5,888 nt of DNA from Chloroflexota bacterium (GTDB taxonomy: Bacteria; Chloroflexota; Anaerolineae; Fen-1058), in contig JACRBO010000586.1 in the NCBI GenBank assembly GCA_016219235.1, positions 1-5,888 of the forward strand, in the 5' to 3' direction. The position numbers were made by a program, and so were the translations under genes. The notes beneath the pieces are model-generated. The model was given only the letters and a program-made list of their open reading frames with translations. It was not told the DNA's origin and made no database searches. The first letter of the stretch is position 1. Each line of letters starts with the position of its first letter. Below, piece after piece: positions 1 through 5,888 of the stretch.

Positions 1-782
1 CCCGCCGTGTTGCCCGTCAGCCGATTGATCGTCTCGGCGAATTCGCGGATGGTCAATTCAGTGGGGTTGCCAATGTTGACCGGCTCGTGTTCGTCGCTCA
101 TCAGCAGCCGATAGATGCCGCCGATCAGATCGGAGCAGTAGCAGAACGAGCGCGTTTGCAGCCCGTCGCCGAAAACCGTCAGCGGTTCGCCGCGCAGCGC
201 TTGCGGGATGAAGTTCGGCACGACGCGGCCGTCTTCCAGCCGCATGCGCGGGCCGTAAGTGTTGAAGATGCGGACGATCTTGGTGTTGACGCCGTGATAG
301 CGGTGATAGGCCATCGTCATGGCTTCGGCAAAGCGCTTGGCTTCATCGTACACGCCGCGCGGCCCGATCGGGTTGACGTGGCCCCAGTAGTCCTCGGTCT
401 GCGGATGAATCTGCGGATCGCCATACACTTCGCTGGTGGACGCTTGCAGGAAGCGCGCGCCTTTGGCCTTGGCCAGGCCCAGCACTTTGTGCGTACCCAG
501 CGCGCCCACCTTCAGCGTTTGAATCGGCAGGTTCATATAGTCGATCGGGCTGGCCGGGGACGCAAAATGCAGCACCGCATCGATCGGCCCTTCGATATAG
601 ATATAGTTGGTCACATCCTGTTTGATAAAGAGGAAATCATCGCGCCCGGCCAGATGCTCGATGTTGCGCGTGCTGCCGGTGATGAGGTTGTCCATGGCGA
701 TGACGCTGTGGCCCTCGGCCAGGAATTTGTCGCACAAATGCGAGCCTAGAAAGCCCGCCCCGCCCGTGATCAAAACCCGCAT
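1..782 (-). CDS. UDP-glucuronate decarboxylase-type NAD-dependent epimerase (C-terminus beyond window)
   Basis: This is an extended short-chain dehydrogenase/reductase of the UDP-glucuronic acid decarboxylase (UXS) type. The family oxidises and decarboxylates UDP-glucuronate with tightly bound NAD+ and forms UDP-xylose in the cytoplasm for surface glycans. Visible are the N-terminal Rossmann motif GGAGFLGS (residues 7-14), an acidic D31 at the end of beta-2 that fits NAD ribose binding, TSEVYGDP (116-123), [18 protein letters not shown] (126-143), the catalytic pair Y145/K149 in YDEAK, and [10 protein letters not shown] (171-180). The HPQ...YWG...NPIGPR block is the best discriminator for UXS against GalE or RmlB. 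260 codons are present, and the family is usually about 310-320 residues, so roughly 50-60 are missing off the left edge. The ATG is supported by GGAG six bases upstream and by the glycine motif starting at residue 7. An unusual residue is C216 in RSFCYCSDL, where family members usually have V. dTDP-glucose dehydratase or another epimerase is less likely. Confidence 0.88.
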   Translation of the reverse strand, partial: MRVLITGGAGFLGSHLCDKFLAEGHSVIAMDNLITGSTRNIEHLAGRDDFLFIKQDVTNYIYIEGPIDAVLHFASPASPIDYMNLPIQTLKVGALGTHKVLGLAKAKGARFLQASTSEVYGDPQIHPQTEDYWGHVNPIGPRGVYDEAKRFAEAMTMAYHRYHGVNTKIVRIFNTYGPRMRLEDGRVVPNFIPQALRGEPLTVFGDGLQTRSFCYCSDLIGGIYRLLMSDEHEPVNIGNPTELTIREFAETINRLTGNTA

Positions 783-788
783 AGTTGT

Positions 789-792
789 CTCC
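789..792 (-). promoter_or_regulatory. Shine-Dalgarno of the epimerase gene
   Basis: On the minus strand GGAG is followed by six bases (ACAACT) and then the ATG at 782. The spacing is normal and fixes the epimerase start. Confidence 0.7.
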
Positions 793-816
793 ATTGACGT
801 AGAATATCGCGGCGCT

Positions 817-825
817 ATTGTACCA
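817..825 (-). promoter_or_regulatory. Putative extended -10 promoter for the epimerase gene
   Basis: Read on the minus strand, positions 825 to 817 give TGGTACAAT, an extended -10 (TGn followed by TACAAT, five of six matches to TATAAT). No good -35 hexamer lies 16-18 bp upstream, which an extended -10 can tolerate. Transcription would start near 810, leaving a leader of about 28 bases that contains the GGAG at 789-792. Found by eye, with no experimental support. Confidence 0.45.
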
Positions 826-845
826 TAGCGAATACCGGGTCGCGT

Positions 846-855
846 CAGTCGACTG
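846..855. repeat. 10-bp perfect palindrome CAGTCGACTG
   Basis: The sequence CAGTCGACTG is its own reverse complement. It sits about 20-30 bp upstream of the leftward extended -10 (817-825), a position where a dimeric regulator could affect epimerase transcription. A 10-bp palindrome is expected by chance about once per 1000 positions, so the functional reading is weak. Confidence 0.3.
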
Positions 856-894
856 GTGAGTCCGGCTGTAAGTCTGGTCACGCACCACAGCGGC

Positions 895-923
895 TTGACT
901 GAAGGCCGCCCTGACATTGCAAT
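895..923 (+). promoter_or_regulatory. Alternative weak rightward promoter, TTGACT / TGCAAT
   Basis: TTGACT (895-900) matches five of six bases of the -35 consensus. It lies exactly 17 bp before TGCAAT (918-923), a four-of-six -10. If used, it would give a leader of about 150 bases for the kinase gene. Its -10 overlaps the first GCAAT copy and the 915-924 palindrome, so protein binding there could block it. Confidence 0.25.
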
Positions 924-945
924 GCAAGGGCAATAGAGCTGCAAT
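915..945 (+). repeat. Three GCAAT motifs at exact 11-bp spacing, first within palindrome CATTGCAATG
   Basis: GCAAT occurs at 919-923, 930-934 and 941-945, so successive copies start 11 bp apart, about one helical turn. The first copy lies inside the perfect 10-bp palindrome CATTGCAATG (915-924). The array ends 32 bp before the candidate TATACT -10 at 978. That would place the copies near -70, -60 and -50 of a start near 990, a typical activator position. The pattern is visible directly; its role as a regulator site is inference. Confidence 0.35.
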
Positions 946-977
946 GGAACTGAAACCCCCTCGGAGGTAATCCCGCA

Positions 978-983
978 TATACT
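978..983 (+). promoter_or_regulatory. Putative -10 element (TATACT) for the kinase operon
   Basis: TATACT matches five of six -10 consensus bases in a locally AT-rich patch, and an overlapping TATAAG (983-988) is a second option. No recognisable -35 lies 16-18 bp upstream, so the promoter may need an activator, perhaps at the phased GCAAT motifs. The predicted leader is about 90 bases. Confidence 0.4.
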
Positions 984-1064
984 ATAAGGGTGACGCTCTA
1001 CGCCGACGCTCACCAACCACCCGGATCAGTGCGTGTTTGTGCATCAGGACAGATCGCGGCAGTG

Positions 1065-1070
1065 AGGAGG
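1065..1070 (+). promoter_or_regulatory. Shine-Dalgarno AGGAGG deciding the kinase start
   Basis: A full AGGAGG lies eight bases upstream of the ATG at 1079. This favours that ATG over the in-frame TTG at 1037, which would add 14 non-conserved residues and has no ribosome-binding site at a usable distance. Confidence 0.85.
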
Positions 1071-1078
1071 ACGCCAGT

Positions 1079-4000
1079 ATGACAACCGGACCAGATACCC
1101 CGATCGTGCCAGCCAGATCGCCGGGGCACACCACGCCGCGGCATATTTTGTTAAGTGTGATCGCTTCGATCTTTGTCGCGGAAATGCTGCTGACAGCCGG
1201 TTTTTCTGCGCTTTCGCTGCCGCTGTTCGTCAAAGCCTTGCTGGGCGCTGTTATCTTGAGCGCGCTGGTGCTGCCGGTTCTCTACCGGCTGGTCTTCCGA
1301 CCATTCGTCGCCGAGGCCGCCGAACGCGAACAGGCGGAAGAAGCCGTGCAGCGCGAGCGCCGGCTGCTGCACACGTTGATCGACAATTTGCCGGATGGCG
1401 TGTACATCAAGGACGTCGCCGGCCGTAAGCTCGTCGCCAATCGGGCGGATGTGGCCCTCATCGGGGCCGCCTCGGAAGCCGATGTGCTGGGCAAAACAGA
1501 TCTGGAGTTATTCCCCAATGAGGCAGGCGCGCGCGGCTATGCCGACGATGTGGCGCTGCTGCAGTCCGGTAAACCGCTGCTCAATCACGAAGAAGACTTC
1601 GTTGACGCCCACGGTGCGCGGCGCTGGTTACTGACCTCCAAAGTCCCGTTGCGTGATGAGGCCGGGCAGATCACAGGCTTGCTGGGCATCGGCCACGACA
1701 TCACCGCGCGCAAGCAGGCCGATGAGCAGCTGCGCCAGCTATCACGGGCCGTGGAGCACTGCCCCGTCTCGATCGTGATTACGGATCTGACCGGCCGCAT
1801 CCAGTACGTCAATCCGTGGTTCTCGCAATTGACGGGCTACACACCGGCAGAAGCCATCGGTCAGAATCCGCGCGTGCTGAAGTCCGGCTACACACAGCCG
1901 GCAGAATACAGTCAACTGTGGCAAACCATCAGCGCCGGCCGCACGTGGCACGGCGAATTTCACAACAAGAAAAAGAACGGCGAGCTCTACTGGGAATTGG
2001 CCTCCATCTCGCCCATTACCGACGCGCACGGCCAGATTACGCATTACGTGGCGGTCAAAGAAGACATCACCGAGCGCAAGGCCGCGGAAGAAGGCCTGCG
2101 TGAGAGCGAAAGCCGCTACCGTACGCGCGCGGCCGATCTGCAAACGATTATGGACGCCGTGCCGGCGGCCGTGTGGATTGCGCACGATCAACTGTGCCGG
2201 GTCATTACCGGCAATCGCGCCGCCTACGAGCGGTTCCGCCTGCCGCCCGGCAGCAACGCGTCGTTGACCGCGCCGGAAGAAGTCCAGCGGCCCGTCCGCA
2301 CCCGGATCCTCCAGAACGGCGTCGAGCTGCCGCTCAACGATCTTCCCCTCCAGATCAGCGCGGCGTCCGGGGTCGAAATCACTGACTTTGAGGAAGAGAT
2401 CGTTTTTGACGACGGCACGATCATTTACGAAGTGGGCAACGTCATGCCGCTCTTTGATGACGAGGGCCGGCCGCGCGGCGCGGTCGGCGCGTTCATCGAC
2501 ATTACCGAACGTAAGCGGGCCGAAGAAACGCTGGAATGGTATTTTCAAGAGGTGGGCAAAGAGAAACAATACTTTGAATCGCTCATCAGGAACAATCCGG
2601 TGGCCACCATCGTTATTTCGCCCGGCAACGAAGTCGTGTCATGGAATCCGGCCGCCGAGCAGTTGTTCGGCTATCCTTCGGAAGAAGCCATCGGTCGCAA
2701 CATCGACCTGCTCATTACCAATGACGCCCTGCGCGCCGAAGCCGCCGCTTACAGCCAGCAGGCGGCCACCGGCAATCTCATCCGCGCCGTGACGCGCCGC
2801 AAACGACAGGACGATACACTGATCGATGTCGAGGTGTCCGCCGTGCCCGTCATCGTCGAAGGCGTCCAGATCGGCGTGTTGGCGATGTATTACGACATTA
2901 CCGAACTTCAGCGCGCGCGCGAAGAGGCCGAAGCTGCCACCCAGGCCAAGAGCGCCTTCCTGGCGATGATGAGCCACGAGATTCGCACGCCCATGAACGG
3001 TGTCATCGGCATGACCAGCCTGCTGCTGGATACGGACCTGACGAGCGAACAGCGCGACTACGCCGAAACGATCCGCGCCAGCGGCGAGTCGCTGCTGACC
3101 ATCATCAACGACATCCTGGATTTCTCCAAGATCGAGGCGGGCCGCATGGAGTTGGAGCAGCAGCCCTTTGACGTGCGCGACTGCGTGGAAAGCGCGCTCG
3201 ATCTGGTGGTGACCAAAGCGCGCGACAAGGGCATCGAACTGGCCTACTTCATCGACGCGCAGACACCGGCCACGCTGGTGGGCGATGTGACGCGCCTGCG
3301 CCAGATTTTGATCAACCTGCTGGGCAACGCCCTCAAATTCACGGACAAGGGCGAAGTGGTGGTCTCGATCGATCTGGTGCGCACCGATCAGCACGACGAG
3401 CGCACGCTTCACACTTTGCATTTCGCCGTCAAAGACACCGGGTTGGGCATCCCGCCCGATCGGATCGATCGCCTCTTCCGGTCGTTCAGCCAGGTCGATG
3501 CGTCCACCACGCGCAAGTATGGCGGCACCGGCCTGGGCCTGGCGATCAGCAAACGCCTAAGCGAGTTGATGGGCGGTACGATGTGGGTGGACAGTGCGGG
3601 CGTGCCCGGCAAGGGCAGCACCTTCCACTTTACGCTGCAAGCTGAAGCTGCGCCCACGCAGGTTCGCATTCATCACCTGGCCGATCAGCCGCAGCTGCGC
3701 GATCGGCGCGTGTTGATCGTCGACGACAACGACACCAATCGCCGCGTGCTGATGGGGCAGGCTCGATCGTGGAACATGATCCCGCGTGAGACGCCCTCGC
3801 CGCGCGAGGCGCTGGAGTGGATTCAGCGCGGCGATCCGTTTGACTTAGCGCTGCTGGACATGCAGATGCCGGATATGGACGGTGTGATGCTAGCACAGGA
3901 GATTCGCCGCTATCGCGACGCGCGCGCGCTGCCGCTGATCATGCTCAGTTCGATGGGCCGCAAAGAGGTGGGCGCGGCCGAAGCGCAATTCGCCGCGTAT

Positions 4001-4930
4001 CTCACCAAGCCGATCAAGCAATCCATGTTGTATGATGCGTTGGTTGAAGTATTTGCCGGGCAGCCTGAAACGGCGGCGCGGCGCGAACCGGCCGCCACTT
4101 CGCAATTTGACGCGCAGCTGGGCGAACGGCTGCCGCTGCGCTTGCTGCTGGCCGAGGATAATGCCGTCAATCAGAAGTTGGCGCTGCAAATGCTGCGCAA
4201 GATGGGCTATCGCGCCGACGTGGCCGGCAACGGGCTGGAAGTGCTTGACGCGCTGGAACGCCAGCCGTATGATGTGGTCTTGATGGATGTGCAGATGCCG
4301 GAGTTGGACGGATTGGAGGCGACGCGCCGCATTCGGGCGATGGCGCAGATGGCTCAACCACGCGCGGCCCAACCGCGCGCGGCCCAACCGCGCATTATCG
4401 CCATGACGGCCAACGCCATGCAGGGCGATCGGGAGGCGTGCCTGGACGCCGGGATGGACGATTACATCAGCAAGCCGATCCAGGTAAAGGAACTGCAATC
4501 AGCGCTGGAACGCTGGGGGCAGCAGCTGCGCCCGATCGAGCCAGCTGCGCCCGTCGCACCGCCCGCTGACATCGACTGGTCGATGCTGAACGATCTGCGC
4601 GCCCTGCAGGCCGAGGATGAGCCTGATTTTGCGCTGGAGATGATTAGCCTGTATCTGGACAATGCGCCGCAGCTGATCGACACGATTCGGCAGGCGATTG
4701 TGACCGGCGATGCGCCGGGTTTGCAGCGCAGCGCGCACACCTTAAAGGGCAGCAGCGCCAGCCTGGGTGCGCAGCGAATGGCAACCCTGTGCCTCGACCT
4801 GGAAAAACTGGGCCGCGATGGCGCCGCCACAGGCGGCGGCGTCGAAGGCGGTGACGCGCAGCTGGCCGAAGTGGAGCAGGAGTTCGATCGGGTGCGGGCG
4901 GCTTTTAAGGCCCAATTCGTGACAGCCTAA
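1079..4930 (+). CDS. Membrane-anchored hybrid histidine kinase, PAS x4-HisKA-HATPase-REC-REC-Hpt
   Basis: This 1283-residue hybrid sensor kinase should autophosphorylate on histidine and pass phosphate through its own receiver and Hpt domains. Two hydrophobic helices (about 22-45 and 48-71) are joined by a very short loop, so there is no extracellular sensor domain. Four PAS/PAC units follow (about 95-213, 218-335, 350-480, 495-612), each ending in a DIT motif. The third is the most divergent. HisKA has the H-box SHEIRTPMN with H633. HATPase_c has the N-box with N746/N750, G1 DTGLG (786-790) and G2 GGTGLGLA (815-822). REC1 (about 877-993) has D882/D883, phosphoacceptor D927 and K977, with S957 at the usual Thr position. 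REC2 (about 1020-1147) has E1026/D1027, D1070, T1110 and K1132. The Hpt domain (about 1165-1275) has H1220 in [11 protein letters not shown]. All catalytic motifs look intact. The layout resembles BarA-type tripartite kinases, but the signal is unknown. It is followed 15 bp later by a REC-ATPase gene, its likely partner. Confidence 0.95.
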   Translation: MTTGPDTPIVPARSPGHTTPRHILLSVIASIFVAEMLLTAGFSALSLPLFVKALLGAVILSALVLPVLYRLVFRPFVAEAAEREQAEEAVQRERRLLHTLIDNLPDGVYIKDVAGRKLVANRADVALIGAASEADVLGKTDLELFPNEAGARGYADDVALLQSGKPLLNHEEDFVDAHGARRWLLTSKVPLRDEAGQITGLLGIGHDITARKQADEQLRQLSRAVEHCPVSIVITDLTGRIQYVNPWFSQLTGYTPAEAIGQNPRVLKSGYTQPAEYSQLWQTISAGRTWHGEFHNKKKNGELYWELASISPITDAHGQITHYVAVKEDITERKAAEEGLRESESRYRTRAADLQTIMDAVPAAVWIAHDQLCRVITGNRAAYERFRLPPGSNASLTAPEEVQRPVRTRILQNGVELPLNDLPLQISAASGVEITDFEEEIVFDDGTIIYEVGNVMPLFDDEGRPRGAVGAFIDITERKRAEETLEWYFQEVGKEKQYFESLIRNNPVATIVISPGNEVVSWNPAAEQLFGYPSEEAIGRNIDLLITNDALRAEAAAYSQQAATGNLIRAVTRRKRQDDTLIDVEVSAVPVIVEGVQIGVLAMYYDITELQRAREEAEAATQAKSAFLAMMSHEIRTPMNGVIGMTSLLLDTDLTSEQRDYAETIRASGESLLTIINDILDFSKIEAGRMELEQQPFDVRDCVESALDLVVTKARDKGIELAYFIDAQTPATLVGDVTRLRQILINLLGNALKFTDKGEVVVSIDLVRTDQHDERTLHTLHFAVKDTGLGIPPDRIDRLFRSFSQVDASTTRKYGGTGLGLAISKRLSELMGGTMWVDSAGVPGKGSTFHFTLQAEAAPTQVRIHHLADQPQLRDRRVLIVDDNDTNRRVLMGQARSWNMIPRETPSPREALEWIQRGDPFDLALLDMQMPDMDGVMLAQEIRRYRDARALPLIMLSSMGRKEVGAAEAQFAAYLTKPIKQSMLYDALVEVFAGQPETAARREPAATSQFDAQLGERLPLRLLLAEDNAVNQKLALQMLRKMGYRADVAGNGLEVLDALERQPYDVVLMDVQMPELDGLEATRRIRAMAQMAQPRAAQPRAAQPRIIAMTANAMQGDREACLDAGMDDYISKPIQVKELQSALERWGQQLRPIEPAAPVAPPADIDWSMLNDLRALQAEDEPDFALEMISLYLDNAPQLIDTIRQAIVTGDAPGLQRSAHTLKGSSASLGAQRMATLCLDLEKLGRDGAATGGGVEGGDAQLAEVEQEFDRVRAAFKAQFVTA
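4355..4393 (+). repeat. 15-bp in-frame tandem repeat (2.6 copies) encoding QPRAA units in REC2
   Basis: The 15-base unit CAACCGCGCGCGGCC starts at 4355 (one A for G change at 4360), 4370 and 4385 (partial). It encodes [13 protein letters not shown], residues 1093-1105 of the kinase. It lies in the loop between alpha-3 and beta-4 of the second receiver, just before IIAMT. The period is a multiple of three, so copy changes would keep the frame. Near-identity of the copies suggests recent expansion by slippage. Confidence 0.85.
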
Positions 4931-4934
4931 ACTT

Positions 4935-4940
4935 GGAGGA
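4935..4940 (+). promoter_or_regulatory. Shine-Dalgarno GGAGGA of the REC-ATPase gene
   Basis: GGAGGA lies in the 15-bp gap after the kinase stop codon and five bases before the ATG at 4946. It indicates independent initiation on a shared transcript, and no terminator or promoter fits in the gap. Confidence 0.8.
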
Positions 4941-4945
4941 TAAGC

Positions 4946-5888
4946 ATGGCCCCTCGTATTCTGGTAGTCGACGACGATCAGATCATCATTCAGATTACGG
5001 CGCGGGTGCTGACCGCCGCCGGGTACGAAGTGTTCAAAGCGCCCAGCGGGTCGGAGGCGCTGCGGCAGGTGGACGAGATCCGGCCGGAGTTGATCATCCT
5101 GGATGTGATGATGCCGGAGATGGACGGCTATGAGGTCTGCCGCCGCTTGCGCGCTAAGGCGTCCACGGCCCGCTTGCCCATCATGATGCTCACGGGGCAG
5201 GAGTCGGTGGAAGAGAAGGTGCGCGGTTTTGAAGCGGGCGCGGATGATTACATGACTAAGCCGTTTCAACCGCCGGAATTGCAGGCGCGCGTGAAGGTGC
5301 TGTTGCGGCGCGCGCTGGCAACCGAGGGCGGTTCGGCGGCGATTGAGGGCAAGGTTTTGGCGGCGTTTTCGCTGCGCGGCGGGGTGGGCGTCTCGACGCT
5401 GGCGGCGAACCTGGCGACGGGCCTGGCGCAGTTGTGGAATTGTCCCACGGTGCTGGTCGATCTGTCGTTGATGGCGGGGCACAGCGCCTTAATGCTGAAT
5501 CTGGCGCAGCGCAACACCTGGGCGGATGTGGCCCACCTGGCGGTGGACGAGATCGATGCGGAACTGGTGAGCAGCCTGTTGATGCCGCACGGCAGCGGCG
5601 CGTATTTGCTGGCCGCGCCCCGCCGGCCGGAAGACAGCGAGTTGATCACGGGCGAACGAGTGACGCGCGTGTTGACGGTGCTGCGCGAGCGCTATCACTA
5701 CATCGTGCTGGACTTGCCGCACGATTTCCGCGAGACGACGCTGGCCGGGCTGGATCTGGCGCAGGAGATACTGGCGGTGATGTCGCCTGATCTGGCTTCG
5801 GTGCTGTCCACCGCGTCGGCGCTGGATATTTTTGAGACGCTGCACTATCCGCGGGACATCATCAAGCTGGTGTTGAATCAGACGTTCG
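4946..5888 (+). CDS. Response-regulator receiver fused to CpaE/TadZ/MinD-like ATPase (C-terminus beyond window)
   Basis: The first 314 residues are present and the right edge cuts the gene. Residues 2-122 form a receiver domain with acidic pocket D9/D10 (D11 beside it), phosphoacceptor D53 in ILDVMMPEMDG, T83 and K105 in TKPF, so it looks competent for phosphorylation. After a short linker (about 123-134) comes a ParA/MinD-superfamily domain. It has a deviant Walker A RGGVGVST (144-151), an A'-like strand VLVDLS with D172, and a Walker B-like YIVLDLP with D256. CpaE/TadZ proteins have this order, with an N-terminal receiver-like domain followed by an atypical ATPase, and they localise Tad/Flp pilus assembly at the membrane. 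Here the P-loop lysine is V149 and the signature lysine is R144, so nucleotide binding or hydrolysis may be weak. There is no helix-turn-helix in the visible part. It probably receives phosphate from the upstream kinase. The pilus role is inferred; another positioning role is possible. Confidence 0.85.
   Translation, partial: MAPRILVVDDDQIIIQITARVLTAAGYEVFKAPSGSEALRQVDEIRPELIILDVMMPEMDGYEVCRRLRAKASTARLPIMMLTGQESVEEKVRGFEAGADDYMTKPFQPPELQARVKVLLRRALATEGGSAAIEGKVLAAFSLRGGVGVSTLAANLATGLAQLWNCPTVLVDLSLMAGHSALMLNLAQRNTWADVAHLAVDEIDAELVSSLLMPHGSGAYLLAAPRRPEDSELITGERVTRVLTVLRERYHYIVLDLPHDFRETTLAGLDLAQEILAVMSPDLASVLSTASALDIFETLHYPRDIIKLVLNQTF

Larger units (their letters stand above)
783..1078. other. 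Divergent intergenic region between epimerase and sensor kinase
   Basis: This 296-bp stretch separates two divergently oriented genes and must hold promoters for both. It is visibly less GC-rich than the flanking genes in places (around 801-835 and 976-988). It contains the leftward extended -10, the rightward TATACT, palindromes at 846-855 and 915-924, and phased GCAAT repeats at 919-945. There is also a loose inverted arrangement around 865-891 (GCTGT...ACAGC enclosing TGGT...ACCA), and GGTGA/TCACC at 989-993 and 1010-1014 in the probable kinase leader. I see no convincing small gene or structured RNA here. Confidence 0.6.

Noticed and set aside
87..749. 220-residue open frame on the plus strand over the epimerase
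   Set aside because: It lies antisense to a clear UXS-family gene. Its translation is rich in Arg, His, Gln and Val with no recognisable domain, as expected from an opposite-strand shadow in GC-rich coding DNA.
865..891. Nested GCTGT/ACAGC and TGGT/ACCA inverted repeats as an RNA hairpin
   Set aside because: The two arms overlap at one base and cannot both pair fully, there is no poly-T tail, and the stems are short enough to arise by chance.
989..1014. GGTGA...TCACC inverted repeat in the kinase leader as a terminator or riboswitch
   Set aside because: The stem is only five base pairs with a 16-base loop and no U-tract, and no conserved riboswitch core is visible.
1037..1078. In-frame TTG start that would lengthen the kinase by 14 residues
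   Set aside because: The ATG at 1079 has a full AGGAGG eight bases upstream. The TTG has no ribosome-binding site, and the added residues resemble leader DNA with no conserved character.
1742..2569. 275-residue minus-strand open frame inside the kinase
   Set aside because: It is antisense to well-conserved PAS domains, has no ribosome-binding site I can see and no recognisable motifs. Long antisense frames are common in GC-rich genes.
2639..3421. 260-residue minus-strand open frame over HisKA/HATPase
   Set aside because: It covers the conserved kinase core in antisense, its composition is skewed to His, Gln, Val and Asp, and it matches no family I recognise.
4798..4857. Gly-rich insert [12 protein letters not shown] near the end of the Hpt as a frameshift or low-complexity artefact
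   Set aside because: The frame continues into a sensible final Hpt helix (about residues 1260-1279) and a normal stop, so this is probably just a flexible linker between the last two helices.
4742..5482. 246-residue minus-strand open frame spanning the kinase/REC-ATPase junction
   Set aside because: It crosses two confident plus-strand genes and their junction, and its Gln/Arg/His-rich translation is typical of a shadow frame.

Overview
The window looks like chromosomal DNA from a GC-rich, free-living bacterium. My best guess is the Chloroflexota (Anaerolineae-like). This rests on the style of the multi-PAS hybrid kinase and on the Lys-less 'RGGVGVST' P-loop of the last gene, a form I associate with CpaE/TadZ-like proteins of that phylum. 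It is inference, not proof. I see no mobile element, tRNA, rRNA, CRISPR array or phage gene.

Layout. Positions 1-782 (minus strand) hold the first 260 codons of a UDP-glucuronate decarboxylase-type sugar-nucleotide epimerase, whose C-terminus runs off the left edge. Positions 783-1078 are a 296-bp divergent intergenic region. It holds an extended -10 promoter for the epimerase, a plausible -10 for the rightward genes, two 10-bp palindromes and three GCAAT motifs spaced exactly 11 bp apart. Positions 1079-4930 (plus) encode a 1283-residue membrane-anchored hybrid sensor kinase with the order 2 TM, PAS x4, HisKA, HATPase_c, REC, REC, Hpt. Fifteen bases later, positions 4946-5888 (plus) encode the first 314 residues of a REC domain fused to a CpaE/TadZ/MinD-like ATPase, cut by the right edge.

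How they may work together. The kinase and the REC-ATPase are almost certainly co-transcribed, because the gap is 15 bp with its own Shine-Dalgarno. The kinase carries a complete internal phosphorelay (H633 to D927 and/or D1070 to H1220), and its terminal Hpt is the natural donor to a separate receiver. The REC domain of the next gene (D53) is the obvious candidate. The relay would then end in a ParA/MinD-superfamily positioning ATPase, the kind that places type IV/Tad pili or similar envelope machinery, instead of a DNA-binding regulator. The divergent sugar-nucleotide gene supplies precursors for surface polysaccharide, so a cell-surface theme is possible, but co-regulation is not shown.
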